Assembly: GCA_052143575.1 (NCBI GenBank) | Contig: JBKQSP010000033.1 | Location: forward strand, 12,594-76,593 | Source: JAKACA01 sp052143575 | Lineage (GTDB): Bacteria; Actinomycetota; Acidimicrobiia; Acidimicrobiales; Bog-793 | Reading direction: 5' to 3' | DNA length: 64,000 nt | Part shown: positions 16,533 through 24,848 of the stretch, piece after piece | Layout of the letters: every line of letters starts with the position of its first letter | How positions within the stretch are numbered: the stretch's first letter is position 1 | Notes under the pieces: generated by a model | Seen by the model: only the letters and a program-made list of their open reading frames with translations | The model's database searches: none | Told to the model about the DNA's origin: nothing | Position numbers and translations under genes: made by a program

Positions 16533-18129
16533 GCGTCGTCTCTCCGGCAACCGCTCGCCCCTCGCCGCCCGCCGCGCGCCGGGAGGTGGTCGTCGCCAGC
16601 AGCCCCCCGGCCTCATGCCCGACGTGCTGGTCGGCCTCGCCGTCGTCGTCGTGGCCGTTGTGGCCGAGCTCACCCGCCTGCGGGCCGACGTCGTCGCTCA
16701 TCGTCACGAGCTCGATCTCGCCGCCCGTGCCGGTGCCGCCCTGGCGGCGGCGACGCTGCTCGGTGGCCCCCTCGTCCTGGCAGGGCACCGCCGGAGGGGG
16801 CGTCCGAGGCGGAGCCGCCATCGCCCTTGGTCATCGCCGTCGCCCGAGGCCGGTTGGGCGAGCCGCCGCCAACTGCGACCGCTCGAGGTGACAGCGCCGC
16901 CGGGTGATCGCATCGTGCTCGGATCCCATGGGCGCTGCCTGCTCGCCGCCGAGGGGGGCCAGTCGGTGCTCGTCGTGGGTCCGACCCAGTCCGGAAAGAC
17001 GAGTGGCCTCGCCATCCCGGCGATCCGCGAGTGGCGGGGTGCCGTCGTGGCGACGAGCGTGAAGTCGGATCTGGTCCGCGAGACCATCGAGCAGCGGCGC
17101 GCCCTCGGGCAGGTCCAGCTCTACGACCCCACCGGAGCGTCCGGTTTCTTGGCGACGGGGTGGTCGCCCCTGTCGGCGGCTGCCACCTGGACGGGCGCCA
17201 AGCGCCTCGCCTCCGCCCTCTGCTCGGTGGCGAGGGCGGACGGGGGCATGGACGACGCCGCCTTCTGGTACGCCTCGGCGGAGAAGCTGCTGGCGCCGCT
17301 CCTACTGGCGGCGGCTTCGGCCGGAGCCGGCATGGCCGACGTCGTGCGGTGGATCGATGACGAGGAGCTGCACGAGCCCCTCCTCGCCCTCGAGCTGGCC
17401 GGCGTGCCCGACGCTCTCCGGGCGGCCCGCACGAGCTTCGGGCGGGAGGAGCGCCAGCGGAGCTCGGTCTTCGCAACGGCCGAGACGATCGTCGCCGGCT
17501 TCGGCGATCCCGTCGTAGCGGCTTCTGCCCACGGGCCCGGCATCGATCCGCCCGCCCTTGTCAAGGGTTCGGCGGACACGCTGTACTGCTGTGCGCCCGC
17601 CCGCGAGCAGGACCGCCTCCGGCCCGTGTTCGTGGCCCTGCTGCGCCAGGTGCTCGACGCAGCCTTCGAGCGTTCCGGACGGCTCGGCCGACCGCTCGAT
17701 CCGCCCCTGCTCGTCGTGCTCGACGAGGCGGCCAACATCGCCCCGCTCGCCGATCTCGACACCATCGTCTCCACGGCCGCCGGCCACGGGATCGCACTCG
17801 TGACGGTGTGGCAGGACTTCGCCCAGATCGAGGCGCGCTACGGGAGGCGATGGCCGACGATCGTCAACAACCATCGAGCCAAGGTGCTGTGCCCGGGGAG
17901 CGCCGATCCCCTCACGCTCGACCACATGAGCTCGCTCATCGGTGAGGACGAGCGAACGGAGCGCTCGACGACCTTCTCCGACGACGGCCGGTGGAGCAGC
18001 ACGGAGGCCGCGTCCGTCCGCCGGGTGGCTCCGAGCGCCGTCCTGCGCACACTGTCGGCCGGCGAAGCGGTCGTCGTCTACGGCTCGCTGCCGCCGGCTC
18101 GCGTGGCCCTGCGCCCCTACTACGGGTGA
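16516..18129 (+). CDS. VirD4/TraG-type conjugation coupling protein
   Basis: 537 residues. Two N-terminal membrane helices (~35-52 and ~70-90) and a basic stretch precede the RecA-like domain: Walker A VVGPTQSGKT at 155-162, SVKSDLV, YDPTG, and Walker B LLVVLDEAANIAPL. The C-terminus has LVTVWQDFAQIEARYGRRW and NNHRAKVLCPGSADPLTL, hallmarks of the TraG/VirD4/TraD family that bring relaxase-DNA to the channel. GTG 16516 overlaps the ATPase gene by 17 bases. A 5-bp GC hairpin (18157-18172) follows the stop, without a T-run. No relaxase is encoded in this module. Confidence 0.88.
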   Translation: MRQPPKRRLSGNRSPLAARRAPGGGRRQQPPGLMPDVLVGLAVVVVAVVAELTRLRADVVAHRHELDLAARAGAALAAATLLGGPLVLAGHRRRGRPRRSRHRPWSSPSPEAGWASRRQLRPLEVTAPPGDRIVLGSHGRCLLAAEGGQSVLVVGPTQSGKTSGLAIPAIREWRGAVVATSVKSDLVRETIEQRRALGQVQLYDPTGASGFLATGWSPLSAAATWTGAKRLASALCSVARADGGMDDAAFWYASAEKLLAPLLLAAASAGAGMADVVRWIDDEELHEPLLALELAGVPDALRAARTSFGREERQRSSVFATAETIVAGFGDPVVAASAHGPGIDPPALVKGSADTLYCCAPAREQDRLRPVFVALLRQVLDAAFERSGRLGRPLDPPLLVVLDEAANIAPLADLDTIVSTAAGHGIALVTVWQDFAQIEARYGRRWPTIVNNHRAKVLCPGSADPLTLDHMSSLIGEDERTERSTTFSDDGRWSSTEAASVRRVAPSAVLRTLSAGEAVVVYGSLPPARVALRPYYG

Positions 18130-18253
18130 CGCAGGCAGAGGGCGGCCGCCCAGCCGGCCCCTGCGACGGGGCGCCTTGGGCGACCGCAGCGGTTGGCGAT
18201 CCGCAGTGGTCACCGTGTCGATCGGTGACGGCGTGACCGGTAGGTTCTCGCTC

Positions 18254-18516
18254 GTGAACGACCCCGGCTGTACGCCACGATCTTTCGCCGGCGTGACGTG
18301 CGCGGCCAGTTCAGCGGCGAGCCCCTCGACGACGCCACCCTCGCCAAGGTGCTCTTGGCGGCGCACGCAGCGCCGAGCGTCGGGCTCTCGCAGCCGTGGG
18401 ACTTCGTCGTCGTGACGGACGAGTCGACGCCGGACCTCGAGCGAGCCGGCTGGCGCGCCCGCTTGGAGCTCTCCGCCGTGTGCCACCGCGAGCGGTGGGG
18501 GAACCGGGACGGCTGA
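18254..18516 (+). pseudogene. bluB: bluB remnant (5,6-dimethylbenzimidazole synthase), N-terminal fragment
   Basis: Frame 1 encodes LYATIFRRRDVRGQFSGEPL and AHAAPSVGLSQPWDFVVVTD, the diagnostic FMN-binding N-terminus of BluB, which makes the lower ligand of vitamin B12. Two defects are visible. There is no start for that frame: a TAG at 18241 closes it, while the only nearby start, GTG 18254, lies in another frame, indicating a frameshift near 18260. After about 70 conserved residues the similarity stops and the frame ends at 18516, so some 120-130 residues, including the rest of the nitroreductase-like fold, are missing. It sits between the conjugation module and phoU. Full-length BluB is about 200-220 residues. 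Confidence 0.75.
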
Positions 18517-18597
18517 CCCGACGGAACGGCGGTCCCCCGGACGGCCCGTTGCACCTCGAAGGCTCGACCGGGCGGTCCCTCGTCGCCGCAACGGCGC

Positions 18598-19377
18598 TCA
18601 GGCGCCGGCGGCAGGCGCCCGGATATCGACGCGGAGCGGCACGCGCCGCGTCAGGTTGACGGCGTGGTCGCCGAGCCGCTCGTAGAAGCGCCCGAGCAAC
18701 GCGAGCTCGATGGCGACGGGGACCGGCACGGAGCCCTCGGCGATCTCGGCGATGAACTCCACGTGGAGGTCGTCCATCTCGTCGTCGAGGAGAACGATGC
18801 GCTCCGCACCGGCGACGCGCTCGGCATAGGAGTCGGCCGCCATCCGCCACATGGCGCATGCCACCTCGCCCATTCGCTCGATGTAGCCACGCATGCGTGC
18901 CGGGATCTCGGCGGGAAGGTTGCGCGTCGCCCGTTGCGCCACGTGCTCTGCGAGGTCGCCGCTTCGCTCCAGCTCCGGGAGCATCGAGAGGACCGAGAGG
19001 AGCCACGTCGTCTCGTCCGGTCCGATCCCGCCCGCCACGACACGGTCGTGCACGAGGTGCTGCAGCTCGACGTAGAGCTCGTCGAGGGCGACGTCGTTGG
19101 CGACGAGCGCTCTGGCCTGCTCCCGGTCGCCGGTGAGGAGGGCGTGGGTGGCGCCGGCGACAGCCTCCTCGACGATGGCGAACATCTGGATCATCCGGCG
19201 GTGGATCTGCCAGACGACGTCGGGAGGCTCCGGAGCAGCGGGAGCCACGAGGGCGACGGCCGGGGCGTCGGCATCGTTGAGATGTCGGGCGCCCTCCTCG
19301 CCCCCGCTGTCGTTTCGAGAGTTGGCGTCTCGGCTACCGGGCGCATCTCGCCCATTGGAACCGAAGACACGACGCAC
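18598..19377 (-). CDS. phoU: Phosphate signalling protein PhoU
   Basis: 259 residues, mostly helical, with two PhoU repeats. After a ~40-residue polar leader, VVWQIHRRMIQMFAIVEEAV starts repeat one; metal-binding style motifs VANDVALDELYVELQ and DDEMDDLHVEFI occur one per repeat, as in known PhoU proteins, and the second ends FYERLGDHAVNLTRRV. PhoU restrains phosphate import and tells PhoR/SenX3 that phosphate is sufficient. GTG 19377 has GGTGGA five bases upstream; longer readings lack a site. It lies about 6.6 kb from a SenX3/RegX3-like pair on the same strand, separated by the conjugation module. No pst transporter genes are in the window. Confidence 0.9.
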   Translation of the reverse strand: MRRVFGSNGRDAPGSRDANSRNDSGGEEGARHLNDADAPAVALVAPAAPEPPDVVWQIHRRMIQMFAIVEEAVAGATHALLTGDREQARALVANDVALDELYVELQHLVHDRVVAGGIGPDETTWLLSVLSMLPELERSGDLAEHVAQRATRNLPAEIPARMRGYIERMGEVACAMWRMAADSYAERVAGAERIVLLDDEMDDLHVEFIAEIAEGSVPVPVAIELALLGRFYERLGDHAVNLTRRVPLRVDIRAPAAGA

Positions 19378-19418
19378 GCTTCCACCGTACCGCTCCCTCG
19401 CACGCAAATGTCCGGCCA

Positions 19419-19440
19419 ATTCGGCAAATTCCAGGTGAAC
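19419..19440 (-). promoter_or_regulatory. Candidate PHO box upstream of phoU
   Basis: On the minus strand GTTCACCTGGA is followed directly by ATTTGCCGAAT, two 11-base units about 40-60 bases upstream of the phoU start. The first unit matches 10 of 11 positions of the Streptomyces PhoP direct-repeat unit as I recall it (GTTCAYYYRSG); the second is weak. A two-unit box is the minimal PhoP site. Confidence 0.5.
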
Positions 19441-19615
19441 TCCGAGGAGGCCGCGGCAGTACCCTCCACGGTGGTGGTGGTACAGCGTCGTTCCGCTCCG
19501 GCGAAGTCGGCGAACCCGACGAGCGACGTGTCCTCGCACCGAGAACACGAAGCGTCAGACCTTCGCCCCGCTTCCCAGTCCTCATCGAGCCGCGAAAGAG
19601 GTCCTCGTGCTGGTC

Positions 19616-20052
19616 ATGTCAACCATTGACTTCCTCTGGTTCGTCGACAAGGCGCTCGATGACATGGTGAGCATCCTCGAGCTCCTCGGCGAGGAGCTGG
19701 CGAACCGCCGCCCGGCGCTCGACGGGGCCAATTCTGCTGTCGCTACGGTCACGCACTGCCTCGGCGTGATGGAGTTCTGGGGCGGCTACGCCGTAGCGGG
19801 TCGGTCGATCGAGCGCGACCGTGAGGCCGAGTTCAGGGCGAGCGGGCCCCTCGCCGACCTGATCGAACGCGTGCGGGCGTCTCGGCGCCCGGCCTCGACG
19901 GGCTGGCCCCTCCGCTCGGCCGGCTCGAGGACGAAGACGCCGGCACCCCCCTGCGCACGCAAGCAGGCGTGCTCCTCCACATCCTGGAAGAGCTGACGCA
20001 GCACCTCGGGCAGATGGAGCCCTCGCGGGACGTCCTTCTCGCCGCCGGCTGA
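19616..20052 (+). pseudogene. DinB/DUF664 family gene, frameshifted
   Basis: The first part from ATG 19616 reads MSTIDFLWFVDKALDDMVSI and continues to IERVRA near 19880, matching the four-helix DinB-like (mycothiol transferase-like) fold with THCLGVMEFWGG carrying the first metal-binding His. The end continues in a different frame: GLDGLAPPLGRLEDEDAG, then LLHILEELTQHLGQME with the His pair, stopping at 20050-20052. A net loss of one base (or gain of two) at about 19875-19890 separates the halves. The unshifted reading terminates at 19996 with nonsense sequence. Either a recent pseudogene or a sequence error. These enzymes typically use mycothiol for detoxification. Confidence 0.8.
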
Positions 20053-20060
20053 TCAACTGG

Positions 20061-22346
20061 TCAGAAGACCGCCAGCTCGCGAGCTACCCGTTCGATGTCC
20101 TCGACCTGGGGGAGGATCGCCTGCTCGAGCGTGGGTTCGTAGGCGACAAAGGTGTCGCTGGCGCCGACGCGGCGCACGGGACCGTCGAGGTCGCCGTAGC
20201 AGTGCTCTCCCGCCCAGGCCGCTACCTCGGCACCGAAGCCGGCGGTGAGGATGTCTTCGTGCACGACGAGGAGCTTGGAGGTACGGGCGACCGTCTCGGC
20301 GACGGCTTCGCGGTCCCAGGGGATGATCGTCCGCAAGTCGATCACCTCCACCGTGGTCCCCTCGGCGGCGAGGTGGTCGGCCGCCACGAGCGACTTCTGC
20401 ACAGTGGCACCCCAAGTGACGATCGACAGGTGGCAGCCCTCCCGCAGGCGCGCCGCTTTGCCGGGAGGCAGCACGAAGCCCGGCTCCGGGTAGGGGTCCA
20501 TTGCGTACTTCTGGCGGAGGAGATGCTTGTGCTCGAGGAACAGCACGGGGTCCTCGCAGAGAAACGCCGCTCGCAACAGCCCGACGGCGTCGCGTGCCCG
20601 CGAGGGGAACATGACGATGAGGCCGGGGATGTGGGCGAAGATGGACTCGCCGCTCTGCGAGTGCCACAGCGATCCCCCTCGCACATAGCCGCCGATCGCC
20701 GTGCGGATGACGAGGGGGACCGTGAACTGGCCCTGCGATCGCCAGCGGGCGGTGGCCGCCTCCGCTCTGATCTGGTGCATGGCCGGCCAGATGTAGTCGA
20801 AGAACTGGATCTCGGCGCACGGCCGCAACCCGCGGATGGCCTGGCCGATACCGCGGCCGACGATGTTCGCCTCCGCCAGGGGCGTGTTGTAGCAGCGGGC
20901 GATGCCGAAGGTCTTCTGCAGCCCGTGCGTCGTCCCGAACACGCCGCCCTTGCCTTCGACGATCTGCAGGACGTCTTCGGCGGCGTCGGCGACGTCCTCA
21001 CCGAAGACGCGTATCCGGGGGTCGGCGCCCATCAACTCGGTCAAGGCGAGCCGGATGGCGTCGCCCATGCCAACGGCCTCTCCCCGGATGGCGAACTCGC
21101 TCATCGGGTCCGACGGGTGGACGGCGGCTTGCCTGGCGGAGGCGGCATCGCCGGCGCCAGTGCCTCGCTCCGGGTCGGGCAGCTCGGGCAGCCGGATGAC
21201 GCCCTGAGTGACCGTCGCCGGGTCGGGCCGAGCGGCCGCCAGCGCTTCTCTCGCCATCTCGGCGACGTAGCCTTTCGCCTCCGCGCGGATGTGCTCCGCT
21301 TGCTCGCCCGTGAGGATGCCGCCCCGGATCAGCTGGTGCTCGAAACGCAGGATGGGGTCGTGATTCGCCTCCTCGAGCAGCTCGGATGCCGAGCGGTACT
21401 TCGCCTGGGTGTCCTGGGAGGAGTGAGAGTACGGACGCGTGACCGTGGCGTGGATGAGGCCAGGACCTTCGGCCGCCCGCACACGAGCGATGGCGTCGGC
21501 GCCCTTCTGACGGCTGGCGAAGTAGTCGGTGCCGTCGACCTTGGTGATCGCCAACCCGCGAAACCCCCGCACCAGCTCGGAGATGGGCGCCGGCGCCTGG
21601 TCGGCCGCCCGAACCGAGATGGCGTAGCCGTTGTCGGCGACGAGGAACAGGATCGGCAGGTGCAGCCGGCAGGCCGTGTTGAGGCTCTCCCAGAACTCGC
21701 CCTCGGACGTGGCGCCCTCGCCGAGCGAGACGTAGGTGATCTCGTCCCCGTAGGCGGTGCAGCCCGGCAGGCTGCGAGAGGCGATGTAGCGGGCGGCCTC
21801 GGCGCTGCCGACGGCCGGCAGGCATTGACTGCCTGTCGGGCTCGTCTGGGAGACGATGTTGAGGCGCTTCGAGCCCCAGTGCGACGGCATCTGGCGACCA
21901 CCGGAGCTCGGGTCCTCCGCCGAGCCGACGGCCTGCAGGAGGATGTCGCGCGGTGTCACGCCGAGAGCCAGACAGAGCGCTTGGTCCCGGTAGTAGGGGA
22001 AGAACCAGTCGTAGGAGGGCCGCAACGAGCGAGCGAGCGCCAGCAGCAGTATCTCGTGGCCGGCGCCGGAGATCTGGAAGAAGACGCGGGATTGCTTCTG
22101 CAGCATGATCTCCCGGTCGTCGAGAGCCCGCGACGTGCAGGCGAGCCGGTAATCCTCGATGAGCTGGGCGCGCTCGTAGCCGCGGTATTCGCTCGGGGCC
22201 ACGACGGTCGCCCCCTTGCCGTTGAGGCTGGGGGCCAGCCTGCTCGCCATGGCGGGGGAGCTGGGTGGTGCAGCCGGCTTCACGGTCTCGGCTACCTCAG
22301 CGAGATCGTCATCGCGAAACTGGCCGCCTCTCTTCACAGTCGTCAC
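20061..22346 (-). CDS. Fused E1 alpha-beta of a 2-oxoacid dehydrogenase (branched-chain or pyruvate type)
   Basis: 761 residues joining both E1 subunits in one chain. The alpha half (~45-370) has SRVFFQISGAGHE, the TPP/Mg motif GEGATSEGEFWESLNTACRL ending in ADNGYAIS, and RPYSHSSQD phosphorylation-loop-like sequence. The beta half (~405-750) begins GMGDAIRLALTELMGADPRI, has AEANIVGRGIGQAIRGLRP, EHKHLLR and VEVIDLRTIIPWD. It decarboxylates a 2-oxoacid and acylates lipoyl-E2; no E2 or E3 gene is nearby. GTG 22346 is chosen because AAAGGAG lies six bases upstream. It is divergent from the acyl-CoA operon and shares the inverted repeat at 22497, suggesting common control of branched-chain or fatty-acid breakdown. 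Confidence 0.85.
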   Translation of the reverse strand: MTTVKRGGQFRDDDLAEVAETVKPAAPPSSPAMASRLAPSLNGKGATVVAPSEYRGYERAQLIEDYRLACTSRALDDREIMLQKQSRVFFQISGAGHEILLLALARSLRPSYDWFFPYYRDQALCLALGVTPRDILLQAVGSAEDPSSGGRQMPSHWGSKRLNIVSQTSPTGSQCLPAVGSAEAARYIASRSLPGCTAYGDEITYVSLGEGATSEGEFWESLNTACRLHLPILFLVADNGYAISVRAADQAPAPISELVRGFRGLAITKVDGTDYFASRQKGADAIARVRAAEGPGLIHATVTRPYSHSSQDTQAKYRSASELLEEANHDPILRFEHQLIRGGILTGEQAEHIRAEAKGYVAEMAREALAAARPDPATVTQGVIRLPELPDPERGTGAGDAASARQAAVHPSDPMSEFAIRGEAVGMGDAIRLALTELMGADPRIRVFGEDVADAAEDVLQIVEGKGGVFGTTHGLQKTFGIARCYNTPLAEANIVGRGIGQAIRGLRPCAEIQFFDYIWPAMHQIRAEAATARWRSQGQFTVPLVIRTAIGGYVRGGSLWHSQSGESIFAHIPGLIVMFPSRARDAVGLLRAAFLCEDPVLFLEHKHLLRQKYAMDPYPEPGFVLPPGKAARLREGCHLSIVTWGATVQKSLVAADHLAAEGTTVEVIDLRTIIPWDREAVAETVARTSKLLVVHEDILTAGFGAEVAAWAGEHCYGDLDGPVRRVGASDTFVAYEPTLEQAILPQVEDIERVARELAVF

Positions 22347-22496
22347 TCCAGCTCCTTTGAGGAGGGATACGTCGTTGGTCCCCCGTGCGCCGAGGCTTGC
22401 GGGCGGCCCAGCGCGAGCCTGCATGCCCGATGCGACCCTTTCACCTTAGAGCCTTGGGTCTTGTCTTCCCTGACGCTTTTGCCACGACGCTGCCTA

Positions 22497-22512
22497 GACT
22501 GACGTGTCAGTC
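22497..22512. promoter_or_regulatory. Inverted-repeat operator candidate, copy 1
   Basis: GACTGAC-GT-GTCAGTC, a perfect 7-bp inverted repeat, lies in the divergent promoter between the fused E1 and the nitronate monooxygenase-like gene. A close relative occurs at 23551-23566. Such sites fit the TetR repressor encoded at 24824 within the same operon. Confidence 0.6.
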
Positions 22513-22554
22513 AACAGCCGCGTTAGCGGCGCCACCGACGAGAGGGTCACCGCC

Positions 22555-23547
22555 ATGCACACCCGCCTCACTACCCTGCTCGGGATCGAGCACCCCGTGA
22601 TGCTCGCCGGCATGGGCGGCGTCTCCTATGCGCCGCTCGTGGCGGCCGTCTCGGAGGCGGGCGGCTTCGGCACGCTCGGAGCCTCCACGATGGGACCTGA
22701 CGGCATGGTGGCCGAGATCCGGGAGGTCCGGCGCCTCACGGACAAAGGGTTCGGCGTCGACCTGCTGACGGCGATGCCGGGCGATCTCGAGCGCCAGGTG
22801 CAGTCGCTCATCGAGGAGGGGGCCACCGTCTTCGTCGCCGCCCTCGGCGTGCCGACGACGGTGGTCGACATGTGCCACGACGCCGGCGTGCTCGTCGTGA
22901 ACATGTGCGGGAAGGTCGACCACGCCCGCCGGGCCCTTGATGCCGGCTGTGACATCGTCGTCGCACAGGGAACCGAGGCGGGCGGTCACACGGGCACGGT
23001 GGCGACCATGCCGCTCGTGCCCCAGATCGTCGACGCCGTCGGTGCCGACATCCCCGTCGTGGCGGCGGGGGGCATCTTCGACGGACGTGGCCTGGCGGCC
23101 GCGCTGGCGCTCGGTGCAGACGGCGTCTGGGTCGGCACGCGCTTCATCGCCACCCCCGAGGCGAGAGCCGTCACCGGCTACAAGGAGGCGCTCGTGGCCG
23201 CCCGGGAGGACTCGACGGTCGTGAGCCGGGCGTACTCCGGCAAGACCATGCGGGTGCTGCGCAACGACTACACGAAGTACTTCGAGGAGCACCCCGACGA
23301 GCTGCAGCCCTTCCCCGCCCAGCTCGGGCGCTCCATCGGCGACGGGGCCCTCCATCTCGGCGGCGAAGCCGACCACCCCGGCGGGGACAGCATCGACACG
23401 AGCCGCGAGTGCTACCCAGCCGGCCAAGGCACCGGCGCCATCGGCGAGCTCGTGCCGGCGGGCGAGCTCGTGCGGCGCCTCGTCGCCGAAGCCGAGGCGG
23501 TTCTCGAACGGATCGGTGGCCTGACCTCGCCTCCGGCGCCCAACTAA
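22555..23547 (+). CDS. Nitronate monooxygenase-family FMN enzyme
   Basis: 330 residues, TIM-barrel flavoenzyme of the 2-nitropropane dioxygenase/FabK group. Signatures: HPVMLAGMGGVSYAPLVAAV at the start, GGFGTLGASTM, VAQGTEAGGHTGT with the catalytic-site His, VVAAGGIFDGRGLAAALALG and DGVWVGTRFIATPEA for FMN phosphate binding. ATG 22555 follows GAGAGGG at a proper distance; the upstream extension has no site. In acyl-CoA operons such enzymes may act as nitronate or enoyl reductases; the substrate here is not determinable. First gene of the operon with acyl-CoA dehydrogenase, TetR, thiolase-like protein and enoyl-CoA hydratase. Confidence 0.88.
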   Translation: MHTRLTTLLGIEHPVMLAGMGGVSYAPLVAAVSEAGGFGTLGASTMGPDGMVAEIREVRRLTDKGFGVDLLTAMPGDLERQVQSLIEEGATVFVAALGVPTTVVDMCHDAGVLVVNMCGKVDHARRALDAGCDIVVAQGTEAGGHTGTVATMPLVPQIVDAVGADIPVVAAGGIFDGRGLAAALALGADGVWVGTRFIATPEARAVTGYKEALVAAREDSTVVSRAYSGKTMRVLRNDYTKYFEEHPDELQPFPAQLGRSIGDGALHLGGEADHPGGDSIDTSRECYPAGQGTGAIGELVPAGELVRRLVAEAEAVLERIGGLTSPPAPN

Positions 23548-23550
23548 TCT

Positions 23551-23566
23551 GACTGACTCATCAGTC
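23551..23566. promoter_or_regulatory. Inverted-repeat operator candidate, copy 2
   Basis: GACTGA-CTCA-TCAGTC, six-base arms, lies between the stop of the FMN enzyme and the AGGAG ribosome site of the acyl-CoA dehydrogenase. It shares the GACTGAC...TCAGTC core with 22497-22512. This suggests an internal, similarly controlled promoter. Confidence 0.55.
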
Positions 23567-23579
23567 GACAGGAGCTCCG

Positions 23580-24848
23580 ATGCGCTGGAAGGTGGAGGAC
23601 ACGCCCGAGCGGGCGGCGTTCCGGGCTGAGTTCAGGACGTGGCTGGCCGAGGTGTTGCCCGCCGGGTGGATCGAGGCGCTCGAGAGCCAGGACGACGCCG
23701 CCTTCGCGACGGCGCGGTCGGGTTTCGACTTCCTCGCCTGGATGGGCACGATCGGCCGCACGGGCTATGCCGCTCCCTTGTGGCCTCGCCAGTACGGAGG
23801 GCTCTCGGGCGAGGCCTGGATGCAGCAGATCGTGCGCGAAGAGCTCTCGGCCCATCGCCTGCCGACCTTTGGCGTGAACCTCCTCGGCGTCGGCCTGGCA
23901 GGCCCGACGATCATCGCCCACGCCAGCGAGGAGCAGAAGGCCCGCTACCTTCCGAAGATCCTCTCCGGCGAGGAGATCTGGTGCCAGCTCTTCAGCGAGC
24001 CGGGCTCGGGCTCAGATCTCGCCTCCCTCGGAACCCGGGCGGTGCGCGACGGGGACGAGTGGGTCGTCAACGGCCAGAAGGTCTGGACCTCGATCGCCTC
24101 GTTCGCCACCTTCGGGATGCTGCTGGCACGAAGCGATCCGGACGTCCCCAAGCACGAGGGGCTCTCCTACTTCATCGTGGACATGCACTCGCCCGGCGTC
24201 GACATCCGACCGCTCCGCCAGATCACCGGCTCGGCCGATTTCAACGAGGTCTTCTTCAGCGACGTGCGGGTGCCTGACGCCAACCGAATCGGCGAAGCCG
24301 GAGAAGGCTGGCGCTATGCCCGCACGACGCTCATGAACGAGCGCGTGGCCCTCTCGGGGCTCTCCATCGATGCCGCCTCTCTCACCGGCGGGCTCCGCCG
24401 CGACGCCTGGGAGGCCCTGCTCTCCGGCGTGAGTGACCGCGACAATCCGATCATCCGACAGGAGCTCGCCCGCATCCACATCGCCCAGGAGGTGAAGGAG
24501 ATCACGGCGTTTCGAGCGAGCGCGGCCCGGCTCGCCGGCCAGATCCCCGGCGCAGAGGGCGGCATCTCCAAGGTCTTCAACGCCGAGTTCAACCAGTACC
24601 GGGCGAACGTCGCCATGAACGCCGCCGGCATGGCGTCCATCGCCTGGGAGCCAGAGCCCGCCCGTGCCTTCGGCGCTTCCGGCGACCGGTCCGCCAAAGC
24701 GACGGCGTTCCTGCGCACGCGGGCCAACACCATCGAGGGCGGCACCTCGGAAGTGCTCCGCAACCAGATCGGGGAGCGCATCCTCGGGCTCCCCCGCGAG
24801 GTGGAGGTCGACAAGGGGGCGCCGTGGATGGGGACGCGTCGCAGTTGA
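23580..24848 (+). CDS. Acyl-CoA dehydrogenase
   Basis: 422 residues, FAD-dependent, catalysing alpha-beta desaturation of an acyl-CoA. Family landmarks: N-terminal FRTWLAEVLPAGW, RYLPKILSGEEIWCQLFSEP, GSDLASLGTRAVRDGDEWVV, QKVWTSIASFATFG, and C-terminal RANTIEGGTSEVLRNQIGER that binds FAD and CoA. The IEGGTSE motif is where the catalytic base lies in several clades. Start ATG 23580 has AGGAG 6 bases upstream. It overlaps the TetR gene at its end. Similar to the FadE group acting on longer or branched chains; exact substrate unknown. Confidence 0.93.
   Translation: MRWKVEDTPERAAFRAEFRTWLAEVLPAGWIEALESQDDAAFATARSGFDFLAWMGTIGRTGYAAPLWPRQYGGLSGEAWMQQIVREELSAHRLPTFGVNLLGVGLAGPTIIAHASEEQKARYLPKILSGEEIWCQLFSEPGSGSDLASLGTRAVRDGDEWVVNGQKVWTSIASFATFGMLLARSDPDVPKHEGLSYFIVDMHSPGVDIRPLRQITGSADFNEVFFSDVRVPDANRIGEAGEGWRYARTTLMNERVALSGLSIDAASLTGGLRRDAWEALLSGVSDRDNPIIRQELARIHIAQEVKEITAFRASAARLAGQIPGAEGGISKVFNAEFNQYRANVAMNAAGMASIAWEPEPARAFGASGDRSAKATAFLRTRANTIEGGTSEVLRNQIGERILGLPREVEVDKGAPWMGTRRS

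Noticed and set aside
18141..18172. Hairpins after the coupling protein as a terminator
   Set aside because: GGGCGGCCGCCC and a 5-bp GC stem are present but no T-run follows; not enough for a confident terminator.
20202..22502. 766-codon plus-strand frame over the E1 gene
   Set aside because: Antisense to a clear transketolase-type enzyme, with no domain and an Arg/Gly/Val-heavy composition.
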